From NCBI GenBank assembly GCA_039794405.1, contig JBDIVL010000055.1, forward strand, positions 1 to 25,654: a DNA stretch of 25,654 nt, written 5' to 3'. The notes beneath the pieces were generated by a model that was not told the DNA's origin, searched no databases, and saw only the letters and a list, made by a program, of their open reading frames with translations. Both the position numbers and the translations under genes were made by a program. Origin of the DNA: JBDIVL01 sp039794405. Its GTDB lineage: Bacteria > Planctomycetota > Brocadiia > Brocadiales > Brocadiaceae. Below are positions 1 to 7,483 of the stretch, piece by piece. Each line of letters begins with the position of its first letter. Within the stretch, counting starts at the first letter, position 1.

Positions 1-304
1 TCCCTTCGATAACTGCAGCACGTTTATTGGGTCCGAATATCCTGAGGTTACCTTCGGTAAATTTGTCAACAATACCTGCAACAAGCGGGTCTTCAGGCCC
101 TACAACGGTCAAATCTATTTTTTGTTTTTTGGCAAAATTATAGAGTCCATCAATATCTTTTGCATCGATATCAACGCACTCGGCAACTTCTGCGATTCCC
201 GGATTTCCAGGAGCACAGAAGATCTTTTTTACCATGGGAGATTGTTCAATCTTCCATGCGAGTGCGTGTTCTCTCCCTCCTCCGCCGATAATGAGAATTT
301 TCAT
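1..304 (-). CDS. purD: Phosphoribosylamine-glycine ligase (GAR synthetase), N-terminal part
   Basis: Partial gene running off the left edge; 101 N-terminal residues are visible. PurD joins glycine to 5-phosphoribosylamine using ATP, the second step of de novo purine synthesis in the cytoplasm. The protein opens with the family's N-domain signature: MKILIIGGGGREHALAWK at residues 1-18, then APGNPGI at 31-37 and VVGPEDPLVAG at 67-77, matching the usual VIGPE-PLV-G motif. The ATP-grasp domain lies outside the window. The ATG is at 302-304 on the minus strand and no strong Shine-Dalgarno precedes it. No co-transcribed gene is visible upstream; the region ahead holds a nested palindrome. The family call is secure from the motifs. 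Confidence 0.93.
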   Translation of the reverse strand, partial: MKILIIGGGGREHALAWKIEQSPMVKKIFCAPGNPGIAEVAECVDIDAKDIDGLYNFAKKQKIDLTVVGPEDPLVAGIVDKFTEGNLRIFGPNKRAAVIEG

Positions 305-415
305 CTGTTTTTCTGCCTTACCTTTAATGTATCAATTTTGTTAAAATTACAACTTTTTGCACCAATTATGTATCGCATTACTGTGTAAAAATTTCTTTTT
401 GTGGATAAAAATTTT

Positions 416-520
416 GGGGTTGTCCAAAAAGGTACAAAATCGATTTTTTTTTCATACAACACGTAGGGGCGAATACGCCCCTACAAATATGGCATCGCAA
501 ATAACTTTTTGGACAACCCC
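416..520. repeat. Nested inverted repeat upstream of purD
   Basis: Outer 16-nt arms GGGGTTGTCCAAAAAG (416-431) and CTTTTTGGACAACCCC (505-520) are perfect reverse complements. Between them sits a second perfect palindrome, GTAGGGGCG (463-471) and CGCCCCTAC (476-484), with a 4-nt loop. The inner GTAGGGGCG...CGCCCCTAC type recurs at 17967 and 21568. The structure looks like a small non-autonomous mobile element (MITE-like) with another palindrome inside it. No target-site duplication is obvious. The remaining bases of the 305-598 gap show no gene. Confidence 0.8.
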
Positions 521-598
521 AGGTATTTATTCTCACAGATAAGTATAATAATTTTATTGTACCAGAATACACGATCAAAAGGGAAAGTTTTTTTATCC

Positions 599-626
599 TT
601 GACAGTTTGGTATGGACTGTTATACT
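599..626 (+). promoter_or_regulatory. Sigma70-type promoter of the initiator tRNA
   Basis: TTGACA at 599-604 and TATACT at 621-626 are separated by 16 bases. The expected start would be near 633, about 46 bases ahead of the tRNA at 679. This is a near-consensus promoter in the right place for a stable RNA gene. Confidence 0.75.
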
Positions 627-678
627 TAGAAGAATAATTCCTTATCTTTTTAAGCAAATCTTTAAAATCACATACTGA

Positions 679-1015
<337 letters not shown>

Positions 1016-1229
1016 ATAAATCAAGGACAATTATAATAAAGCCAGACATTATGCAGTTTTTGTAAGATAAGGAGAGCCCCACAACATAACAATTCATTTC
1101 GAGAGTAAGGTGGTTTTTCATCGTGTGAGTCCATCAAATTAAAATTCTTTTTCGCACGGACAGCAAAAAATCGCGGTTGAATTGAGGTTCATATCCTTAA
1201 GTATCAGAATTAACAACAGGAGGTGTATG

Positions 1230-2672
1230 ATGATAGGAAAAGAACTGAAATCCGAATCCTGGTTTTCTCTAACACGGCGAGAAATGTTAGGAAGTCTGCT
1301 CGTTGCCGCTGGTACCCTGATGGCCGGTTGTAAGCTGACTTCTCTTGGAACGCGCGCGAAGTACAAGGGCAATATTCTGCTCAGTCACATTCCAAAACCT
1401 CCCCGTGGCCTCGTGGAAGCTGTCAGATTCCCTTTAATTGAGGCCATTCATGGGAGACGTGCCCGCCGTTTCTCTCTCGGATCATCGACCGAAGGCGGTT
1501 CGCTAGCTTTTCAGTCCCGGCATGAACCGATGCCGCTCAACGAATTGGAACAGATGATGGTTCTTACGGCAGTCGCAGGCAACACAGGTTGGCAATATCT
1601 GATTCCCTACAACCCCAAATATCTGCCGCATATCCCAAACTACGCAGGTACCGCAGGCGGCCGCACTTTTCCTTCAGCAGCGGGTTTCCACACGAGCGAG
1701 TTTTTTTACACAGATGACAATGGAGTATACTTTTTGCCGACGCGCGATGCTCCCTCTTTAGTCGGGCACAATGGAGAAAACGCGGTGGATCTCAATACGT
1801 ACCTGAAACTCCATCAATCCCGTATTCTTAAGCTTGCTGACAGCCGCCTTTCCATACCATCAAAACTCAGCCATATTGAGGGCCATAATCCCTGGTGTGT
1901 AAACCGTCCTGGCAGTACGCTTATTATCCCCGTTGCTGATCTTGCTCATCACCACATCGCAGCCCTCTGCTACCTGGTCCAGAACGGCACCTGTATCTAT
2001 GATGACATCAACAAGAATTCTATTCCCGGTATCGAACGCTTTCGTTCCCTCATTGATGCAGACAATCCCTACCCACTCACTTCTACCGAACAGTTAACGT
2101 TAACCGAGGCTACTGCAGAGATTTCTACCGCTTGTTATGCTGGCATGCTGATGTTGCAGGCAATGGGCCTTGGCGGATGGCTCTTCGATGGAATCGCTCC
2201 AATCAGTGTCCTTGGTGCTAGCGGTGACCCGGAGATGCCTGGTTTGGGATTCCGATACGACACTGATGCGCGATGGCCTCTGCCAAATGTGACAGGATTG
2301 CCGGGTGTGTTCGAGGGGCTCTGCCCTCCACATTATCCGGATATGCGCGCTGCCGTGGAGGCTTTTGTCAAGCGTAAATTCGAACCCGGAGGACCGTTCC
2401 ACCCCGATACCCCCGGACCGTATCGCGATAATCCAAAAATTCGTGGAAGCGCCAAAGCCCATAGCGAAGAGTTCAAGGATTGTGTTGCCACCATGGCGCA
2501 GTATGTGTTCAACCGGTTTGGTAAATTCCCCGGCACGATCCCCACGATGTTTGTCCTGACGTATCTCCAGGCACATCATCTTGATTTAGAGTTTTATAAT
2601 AAGTATTTCAATCCGGGGGCGTATCTTGAAACACATGCCCATCATATGGAACTTTGGCACGCAGGTAAATAA
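1230..2672 (+). CDS. Exported nitroreductase-like protein (putative lipoprotein)
   Basis: A 480-residue protein. Start choice: AGGAGG at 1218-1223 lies 6 bases ahead of the ATG at 1230; an ATG at 1227 is too close. The N-terminus carries a twin-arginine motif (TRREML, 15-20), a hydrophobic stretch and a possible lipobox ending TLMAGC at Cys34, so Tat export and perhaps lipid anchoring are likely. Residues about 65-125 (EAIHGRRARRFSLG, then MPLNELEQMMVLTAVAGNTGW) resemble the start of FMN nitroreductases. ACYAGMLMLQAMGLGGW at 301-317 resembles their C-terminal helix. The protein is about twice the usual nitroreductase length, with a His-rich tail (HAHHMELWH). Codon use is visibly more GC-rich than in the neighbours, which hints at transfer. 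Substrate is unknown; the fold assignment is tentative. Confidence 0.6.
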   Translation: MIGKELKSESWFSLTRREMLGSLLVAAGTLMAGCKLTSLGTRAKYKGNILLSHIPKPPRGLVEAVRFPLIEAIHGRRARRFSLGSSTEGGSLAFQSRHEPMPLNELEQMMVLTAVAGNTGWQYLIPYNPKYLPHIPNYAGTAGGRTFPSAAGFHTSEFFYTDDNGVYFLPTRDAPSLVGHNGENAVDLNTYLKLHQSRILKLADSRLSIPSKLSHIEGHNPWCVNRPGSTLIIPVADLAHHHIAALCYLVQNGTCIYDDINKNSIPGIERFRSLIDADNPYPLTSTEQLTLTEATAEISTACYAGMLMLQAMGLGGWLFDGIAPISVLGASGDPEMPGLGFRYDTDARWPLPNVTGLPGVFEGLCPPHYPDMRAAVEAFVKRKFEPGGPFHPDTPGPYRDNPKIRGSAKAHSEEFKDCVATMAQYVFNRFGKFPGTIPTMFVLTYLQAHHLDLEFYNKYFNPGAYLETHAHHMELWHAGK

Positions 2673-2801
2673 AGATAATAGACTTCCGGAAAACTCCAGA
2701 AAACACTTTACAGATTCTATGAATTAAATTAGATATGATATCCCCAGAATTCAAACAACAGCCTTATACAAAAAGAATTGTCAAAACAATGAGGTACACA
2801 G

Positions 2802-2970
2802 CTTAGAAACTGCCTGAAAAGCCCATTCTGGTGTTTCTGATGTTTCGGCACGTCCCTTCTCACCGAGACAAATCCAAAACCATCGACAGAGGGTTTCGGC
2901 GTGAGGACGCGCCGAAAACATCAGAAAACGAAGTGAATCCACCATTTCATCTTTTCAGACAGTTTCTTAG
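2802..2970. repeat. Long nested inverted repeat (about 170 bp)
   Basis: The outer arms CTTAGAAACTGCCTGAAAAG (2802-2821) and CTTTTCAGACAGTTTCTTAG (2951-2970) match as reverse complements with one mismatch. Inside, 2831-2849 pairs imperfectly with 2911-2929, around the core GATGTTTCGGC / GCCGAAAACATC. That core is the palindrome family that recurs at 21735 and 22001. It lies in the gap between two convergent genes (2673-3114), so it could terminate or stabilise transcripts, or be a MITE. No gene is seen in this gap. Confidence 0.75.
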
Positions 2971-2978
2971 GAGAGGTA

Positions 2979-3023
2979 TCGTCAGGTGCCATTCGGAGAA
3001 CTGAACCGGTAGACACCTGACGA
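2979..3023. repeat. Hairpin TCGTCAGGTG / CACCTGACGA
   Basis: Perfect 10-nt arms at 2979-2988 and 3014-3023 enclose a 25-nt loop, directly after the larger inverted repeat. A further small hairpin, ATCGTAAA (3071-3078) and TTTACGAT (3084-3091), lies just beyond the superoxide dismutase stop. Neither is followed by a clear T-run, so a terminator role is uncertain. Confidence 0.6.
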
Positions 3024-3114
3024 ATGCGATATGGTACTTGCAGCCTTCACCTTTCATCATCTTTCGCAAGATCGTAAATGCCTTTTACGATATGGGCAAA
3101 ACAATACCTACACG

Positions 3115-3804
3115 TTATTTTAGTCTTGCTTCGACTGCTGACCAGTTAATATTCTTAAAAAATGCCTCGATATAATCAGCCCTCTTGAGTCCGTAGTCAA
3201 TCATAAAGGCATGTTCAAATACATCAAGTATCAACAGGGGAGTACATCCGGCAGGATGGGAGACATCGTGTTCATTTATCCAAAAGTTCATAAGCTTTCC
3301 ATTGCTGGTATCCTGGTACAAGATGGTCCAGCCAATACCTCTCATTGCTCCTACTGCCCTGAAATCTTTCTCCCACGTCTCATAATTACCAAAATCCTCC
3401 GCCATCTTTTTCGCAAGCATTCCTTCTTTATTAACGCCACCCTTTTTCCCGCCAAGGTTTTCAAAATAATATTCATGAAGCCTCATTCCATTAAATTCCC
3501 ATCCAAGCCTTCTTTTTAATTCCGAAAATTCCGGAGCGGCCGTCTTTCCTTCTCTTAACATCTGACTTAGCGTATCGAGAACTTTATTAGTATTCGTTAC
3601 GTATCCCTGATAGAGCGTAAAGTGATTCTTTAAAAGTGTTTCACTAAATCCTTCCATTCCAACAAGCTTTGAATAATCTTTTGCAGTGTATGCCATAGTT
3701 TTTTCCTCCTCTTTTACAAATGCGTGTAAAGGGTTATTAAGATTTAATAGTACGGCTGCTCCTCCCAAGCCCGCTATTGTCAAGAACTCACGTCTGTCTA
3801 ACAT
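3115..3804 (-). CDS. Superoxide dismutase (Fe/Mn), Tat-exported
   Basis: A 229-residue enzyme that dismutates superoxide to oxygen and hydrogen peroxide. The Fe/Mn SOD core is clear: predicted metal ligands are His61 (NHFTLYQGYV), His110 (MRLHEYYFENL), Asp194 and His198 (DVFEHAFMIDYG). The first ligand sits in the variant HFxLYxGYV context rather than the classical HHTKHHQ. Fe versus Mn cannot be decided. A twin-arginine signal, DRREFLTIAG followed by a hydrophobic segment (residues 3-22), precedes the domain. This is unusual because Fe/Mn SODs are mostly cytoplasmic; export of the folded metalloenzyme by Tat is the natural reading. GGAGG at 3811-3815 supports the start. It is the last gene of a minus-strand set with a DUF4405-like membrane protein and an exported OB-fold-like protein. 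Confidence 0.93.
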   Translation of the reverse strand: MLDRREFLTIAGLGGAAVLLNLNNPLHAFVKEEEKTMAYTAKDYSKLVGMEGFSETLLKNHFTLYQGYVTNTNKVLDTLSQMLREGKTAAPEFSELKRRLGWEFNGMRLHEYYFENLGGKKGGVNKEGMLAKKMAEDFGNYETWEKDFRAVGAMRGIGWTILYQDTSNGKLMNFWINEHDVSHPAGCTPLLILDVFEHAFMIDYGLKRADYIEAFFKNINWSAVEARLK

Positions 3805-3850
3805 AAACGACCTCCTTTATCGCGTTTTCATAAAGGCACAAAAACCTTCT

Positions 3851-4297
3851 TTATCTATCCTTATAATCATTTTGATTATTCATTATGCCCTTATGATGCT
3901 GCCATCCCTTTCGACCGGATTCTCGTATTTCTGGTTTTACAAATAAAGGAAAAACCACAAAAGAAACTCCTATAATGATAACGACTACAATAATTACGCT
4001 TCTTATGACCTTACTCTTAATCAAACATTGATATAATACGAAAATCATCTTCCAATGAAGAACTATGTGCATTGTTAACAAACCTAAAAAAACACAAGCA
4101 ACAATAAGGTGGATGGTTCCCCATACATGGCGATCCATTCCCAGGAAAAACAGGTCTACTTTTCTACCGTACGCGGCTGTGGTCTCCCTGCCGGGCAGGA
4201 GAATAAACTTTATCAGTAACCCTATCCCAACAATTGCCATTACACAGAGAAACATTATGCCGTCAATTACAAGATTAACTTTCGATTTACCTAGCAT
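3851..4297 (-). CDS. DUF4405-like three-helix membrane protein
   Basis: A 148-residue integral membrane protein with hydrophobic segments at about 9-34, 59-82 and 98-120. It has four histidines around the second helix (His57, His63, His77, His81), in DRHVWGTIHL and MHIVLHW. This is the pattern of DUF4405 and related small cytochrome-b-like proteins, where such histidines may bind haem; haem binding here is inference. AGGA sits 6 bases ahead of the ATG. It lies 46 bases upstream of the superoxide dismutase gene and 88 bases downstream of the OB-fold-like gene, so the three are probably co-transcribed. The charged C-terminal tail is presumably cytoplasmic or periplasmic without known domain. 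The role is unknown; electron transfer at the membrane is plausible. Confidence 0.75.
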   Translation of the reverse strand: MLGKSKVNLVIDGIMFLCVMAIVGIGLLIKFILLPGRETTAAYGRKVDLFFLGMDRHVWGTIHLIVACVFLGLLTMHIVLHWKMIFVLYQCLIKSKVIRSVIIVVVIIIGVSFVVFPLFVKPEIRESGRKGWQHHKGIMNNQNDYKDR

Positions 4298-4385
4298 GAT
4301 TTTCCTGGATGATACCTATGATTTTGAAATATTTCTCGACTGCAAATTTTCTACCCCAATAAACATTTCAATTTACCTATTTACC

Positions 4386-4847
4386 CTACTTACGTTGCCT
4401 GCTTCTCCAACCACTCCAATATGGAATTCCTTTCTCATTGCGAAGTTTTAATACCTCGTCACCTTTTTTTACTTCAGCGGCAATAATTGCGGGTTCCCCT
4501 TCAAAAGTAACTCTGGAGCCTGTAACCTCAACTCTGTCTTTTGGTTTAATCTCGGCATCCTGGTTCTCAATGTACCATCCAGGTCCTAAATGCACAGAGA
4601 TTGTTTCCTTATCTGTTTTTACCATCAAATGCACACCATAGCCCATTCCCTTCATTGGTGTAATTTTATCTATGCTGACCACTTCTCCAGTAATAGTTGC
4701 AACGGTTTTCGGGTCGTACATCCTATCATACGACGTCCCCTTCCCCCAACCGCCTCCACCTCTCCACTGAATTCCTTCCTGAGCAAATACTACAGAAGAG
4801 AGAAAAAGACTAAAGATCAGTACTTCTAACATTCTGGTTCTTCCCAT
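4386..4847 (-). CDS. Exported small beta-rich (OB-fold-like) protein
   Basis: A 153-residue protein with a clear Sec signal peptide: a hydrophobic stretch at 7-20 and likely cleavage after VVFA (residue 22). The mature part starts with a Gly/Trp-rich segment (QWRGGGGWGKG, 27-37). It continues with alternating hydrophobic strands from TVATITGEVVSIDKI to DRVEVTGSRVTFEG, the look of a small OB-fold similar to the periplasmic BOF/YgiW group and to metal- or nickel-binding exported proteins. It ends in YWSGWRSRQRK. AAGGAG lies 6 bases before the ATG. It is the first gene of the set with the DUF4405-like protein and SOD. Function unknown; the OB-fold assignment comes from the strand pattern only. 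Confidence 0.65.
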   Translation of the reverse strand: MGRTRMLEVLIFSLFLSSVVFAQEGIQWRGGGGWGKGTSYDRMYDPKTVATITGEVVSIDKITPMKGMGYGVHLMVKTDKETISVHLGPGWYIENQDAEIKPKDRVEVTGSRVTFEGEPAIIAAEVKKGDEVLKLRNEKGIPYWSGWRSRQRK

Positions 4848-5095
4848 GGTATACTCCTTTCTTTTAACCTAAAAATTATCTTTTACGGTCTGGAATAAAC
4901 AATGATAATAATGTTTCTCATATCTTTAACTTGATCATAGAGGAATTTCCATGTTTATGTAAGCGGGGTTCATGGTGGTATGAACAAAAGTAGAGATGAC
5001 CCATCGGATCGTCTTTACAAGCTTGTCCGCTTTCTCAGGCCCGGTTCAATCTCCAGAATTGAATCGACCTTGAGGGGTTTTTATAACGTGAATTA

Positions 5096-5596
5096 TTATA
5101 CTCCATTCTTTAATACCGTCAGTTGCTCTGCTAGCAGCCTGAGGTGTTCTTTTTCTTCATTTATCAGCAATTCAAAAGCCCTTTTACCAGCGCTGTGTTT
5201 GGTATTTTCTGCTGCCTCACTATAGTAAAGGATAGCATCTTTCTCAGCCTGGATACCAATTTTTAATGCATCTATATCCGTCTTTACCTCTCCTGCAAGC
5301 CTTTTTGCTTCACCCTTTCGGGAGAAAATACCTGTATCAATCAGGTGTTTTAGATACAAATCTATAGTATATTCCTCACATCCCTGGATTGGACTCGTTG
5401 AGGGAGATATTTCAGCATAAATTTTTTGAAACTGGCTTATATGTTCTTTTTCATCAGAGGCAAGTTTTGAGAACACCTCTTTTATTCTGACATCTTTGGT
5501 ATTATTCATAATCGTAGAATAGAATTCTGAGCCTTCCTCTTCTACACTTATAGCAATCTTCAGTGCTTCTGCATCATTAAAATTTCCATATTTCAT
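5096..5596 (-). CDS. Rubrerythrin-like (ferritin-fold) diiron protein
   Basis: A 166-residue four-helix diiron protein. Rubrerythrins reduce hydrogen peroxide to water in the cytoplasm of anaerobes. Likely iron ligands are Glu20/21 (SVEEEGSEFY), Glu49 and His52 (SDEKEH), Glu118 (AEKDAILYY), and Glu148 and His151 (NEEKEH), giving the two paired helix motifs. No C-terminal rubredoxin domain follows, so another electron donor is needed. I prefer the ATG at 5596, because GGAAG lies 11 bases upstream of it. An ATG at 5614 has only a repeat element in front, whose linker begins in that codon. It follows glutamate dehydrogenase on the same strand across a 100-base gap filled by a repeat module, so co-transcription is possible but not certain. 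Confidence 0.85.
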   Translation of the reverse strand: MKYGNFNDAEALKIAISVEEEGSEFYSTIMNNTKDVRIKEVFSKLASDEKEHISQFQKIYAEISPSTSPIQGCEEYTIDLYLKHLIDTGIFSRKGEAKRLAGEVKTDIDALKIGIQAEKDAILYYSEAAENTKHSAGKRAFELLINEEKEHLRLLAEQLTVLKNGV

Positions 5597-5612
5597 AGTA
5601 TGTAGTTCTTCC

Positions 5613-5692
5613 ATAAATTGGATCTTCGGCGACTTTTAACGGTGTAGTGGCAAGGCACGCCTTGCCACTGAAACTCCTGTACATAAATTTAA
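5613..5692. repeat. Linker-palindrome module between gdh and rubrerythrin
   Basis: The left linker (ATAAATTGGATCTTCGGC, then GACTTTTA) is followed by the palindrome AGTGGCAAGGC (5646-5656) and GCCTTGCCACT (5659-5669), then the right linker GAAACTCCTGTACATAAATT. The same parts recur at 11317 and 17841 and, with other palindromes, at 21.5-22.1 kb. It begins inside a potential start codon of the rubrerythrin gene. Confidence 0.75.
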
Positions 5693-5695
5693 GAT

Positions 5696-6940
5696 TTACG
5701 GATAGGCACCTCTTACCGTGATTGCATCAGCAACCTTTTTTACTGCTAACATCATGGCAGCGGTACGAAAATTAAATCCTTTTTCCCAGGAAAGGTGAAA
5801 TACCTCATCATAAGATCGGTCCAGGAGGTCTTTAAGCCTTGTATCCACCTCTTTCTCACTCCAGAAAAAACATTGCACATCCTGTACCCATTCGAAGTAT
5901 GAGACAATCACACCACCGGCATTGGCTAAGATATCGGGAATAACGGGTATTTTACGTTCGGTTAATATACGGTCCGCCTCTGATGTGGTTGGTCCGTTAG
6001 CCCCCTCAACAATCATCTTTGCTTTGATTTTATCCGCATTCTCTTTCGTGATCTGATTACTGAGTGCCGCCGGCACTAATATATCACAGGGTAATTCCAG
6101 CAGGGCAACATTTGTTATGTTTTCAGCATCCGGAAAATTTTCAAAAGAACCGTTTTCCTTATAATACTTTACCATGACATTGTGGTCTAAACCTTTTGGA
6201 TTATAGATACCCCCTTTCGAGCTACTTACAGCAATGATTTTACATCCCATCTCATTGAGAAATTTTCCAACGGTTGATCCTACATTTCCATATCCCTGGA
6301 TTGCAACCCTGAGCCCTTTAAAATCCATATTCATGTATTTCAGGGCGTTACCTATGATGTAGGTAATACCAAGACCAGTCGCATCTTTCCTTCCCAATGA
6401 ACCACCGATATTTAGAGGTTTTCCTGTTACAATCCCGGGCGTGCAGTAGCCGTTATTGATACTGTAAGCATCCATAATCCATGCCATGACCTGCTCATTC
6501 GTGTTTACATCTGGAGCAGGAATATCCTTTTCAATACCAATAATAGGCATAATGGCATATGTGTAGCGACGCGTAAGCCTTTCCAACTCCCCCTTTGACA
6601 GCGTCTTGGGGTCGCAAATAACCCCACCCTTAGCACCCCCGAACGGCACCCCTACTAAAGAACACTTCCATGTCATTTCCATTGCCAGTGCCTTTAAATC
6701 ATCAAGGGTAAGCTCCGGGTGATACCGTATGCCGCCCTTATACGGCCCACGCGATGCGTTGTGCTGCACCCGAAATCCGGGAAAAACCTTCATGGAACCA
6801 TCGTCCATTCGTGTGGGAACGGAAACCGATAGTATACGGTCGAAATTCCTGAGCAATTGACGGATATTTTCTGAAAGCATCAATGTTTTTGATACGTTAT
6901 CGAGTTGCATTAGTGCTGTTTGTAATGGACTGTTTACCAT
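5696..6940 (-). CDS. gdhA: Glutamate dehydrogenase (Glu/Leu/Phe/Val family)
   Basis: A 414-residue enzyme interconverting glutamate and 2-oxoglutarate plus ammonium with NAD(P). Family landmarks: GPYKGGIR with Lys68, Lys92 in MTWKCSLVGVP, catalytic Lys104 in PFGGAKGG, Asp144 in PAPDVNT, and the nucleotide-binding GYGNVG at 216-221. The length is typical of hexameric GDH. I chose the ATG at 6940; a TTG at 6961 would add seven residues and has AGAAG nearby. The cofactor preference cannot be read confidently. It lies 30 bases after the cysteine-dioxygenase-type gene and within a run including the diheme peroxidase, so it is probably in the same operon. In this context it may recycle 2-oxoglutarate/glutamate for transamination of cysteine sulfinate, which is inference. 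Confidence 0.93.
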   Translation of the reverse strand: MVNSPLQTALMQLDNVSKTLMLSENIRQLLRNFDRILSVSVPTRMDDGSMKVFPGFRVQHNASRGPYKGGIRYHPELTLDDLKALAMEMTWKCSLVGVPFGGAKGGVICDPKTLSKGELERLTRRYTYAIMPIIGIEKDIPAPDVNTNEQVMAWIMDAYSINNGYCTPGIVTGKPLNIGGSLGRKDATGLGITYIIGNALKYMNMDFKGLRVAIQGYGNVGSTVGKFLNEMGCKIIAVSSSKGGIYNPKGLDHNVMVKYYKENGSFENFPDAENITNVALLELPCDILVPAALSNQITKENADKIKAKMIVEGANGPTTSEADRILTERKIPVIPDILANAGGVIVSYFEWVQDVQCFFWSEKEVDTRLKDLLDRSYDEVFHLSWEKGFNFRTAAMMLAVKKVADAITVRGAYP

Positions 6941-6970
6941 ATTTTCATATATTTCCGGCAAAAGCTTCTT

Positions 6971-7480
6971 TTAACGGGAATAATCAGCAACCCATTTTTC
7001 CACACAAGCATCTTTTATGTGATAGATATTCATTGAGGTTAACGGGGGGAAATAGACGTTCATCATAATGAGCTCTCCTGTATGAACATTCGATACACGG
7101 TGGATGGTTGTCACGTTTATGTAAGACAATTCGCTCGTATGAAATTTACGGGTAAACGCAGGAACGATCGTACCTGCAGATTGCTTATCAAACAATTCTT
7201 CTGTCATGATGCCTTCTCGTATGATGGTAATGCCAAGAGAATCGGCATGATCGTGTATCGGGGTACGCTGCCCTTCTTTGAAGCACAGAACGGTAACCTC
7301 ACATTTATCACTAACATGGATAATATTCCTTTTATATCCCTGATCTGAAAAACTGACATACTCCTCAATTGGCAGGTGTCTTCCGTTCATCTCAAGCAAA
7401 CATCTCTTTTGCATAGGTAACGGTGGTTTATCCTGTAAAGATTCCAGACGGTCGACAAAAGATTTTAAAAGGGTATTCAT
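6971..7480 (-). CDS. Cysteine dioxygenase-type (thiol dioxygenase) cupin
   Basis: A 169-residue single-domain cupin. Type I cysteine dioxygenases use Fe(II) and O2 to oxidise cysteine to cysteine sulfinate. The 3-His iron site is visible: His76 and His78 in RTPIHDHADS, and His127 in VTTIHRVSN. The surrounding CEVTVLCFKEGQRTPIHD layout is characteristic of the bacterial family. Whether cysteine, mercaptopropionate or another thiol is the substrate cannot be read. The ATG follows the peroxidase stop by 3 bases. AAGGAA, within the last codons of the peroxidase gene, is its ribosome site, so translation is probably coupled. It precedes glutamate dehydrogenase by 30 bases. An O2-requiring enzyme in an otherwise anaerobic-looking gene set is notable. 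Confidence 0.85.
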   Translation of the reverse strand: MNTLLKSFVDRLESLQDKPPLPMQKRCLLEMNGRHLPIEEYVSFSDQGYKRNIIHVSDKCEVTVLCFKEGQRTPIHDHADSLGITIIREGIMTEELFDKQSAGTIVPAFTRKFHTSELSYINVTTIHRVSNVHTGELIMMNVYFPPLTSMNIYHIKDACVEKWVADYSR

Positions 7481-7483
7481 ATA

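Noticed and set aside
2100..2579. Long minus-strand reading frames inside the nitroreductase-like gene
   Set aside because: They lie antisense to a gene with clear motifs and a strong ribosome site, and their predicted proteins show no recognisable domains; the GC-rich codons of the true gene create them.
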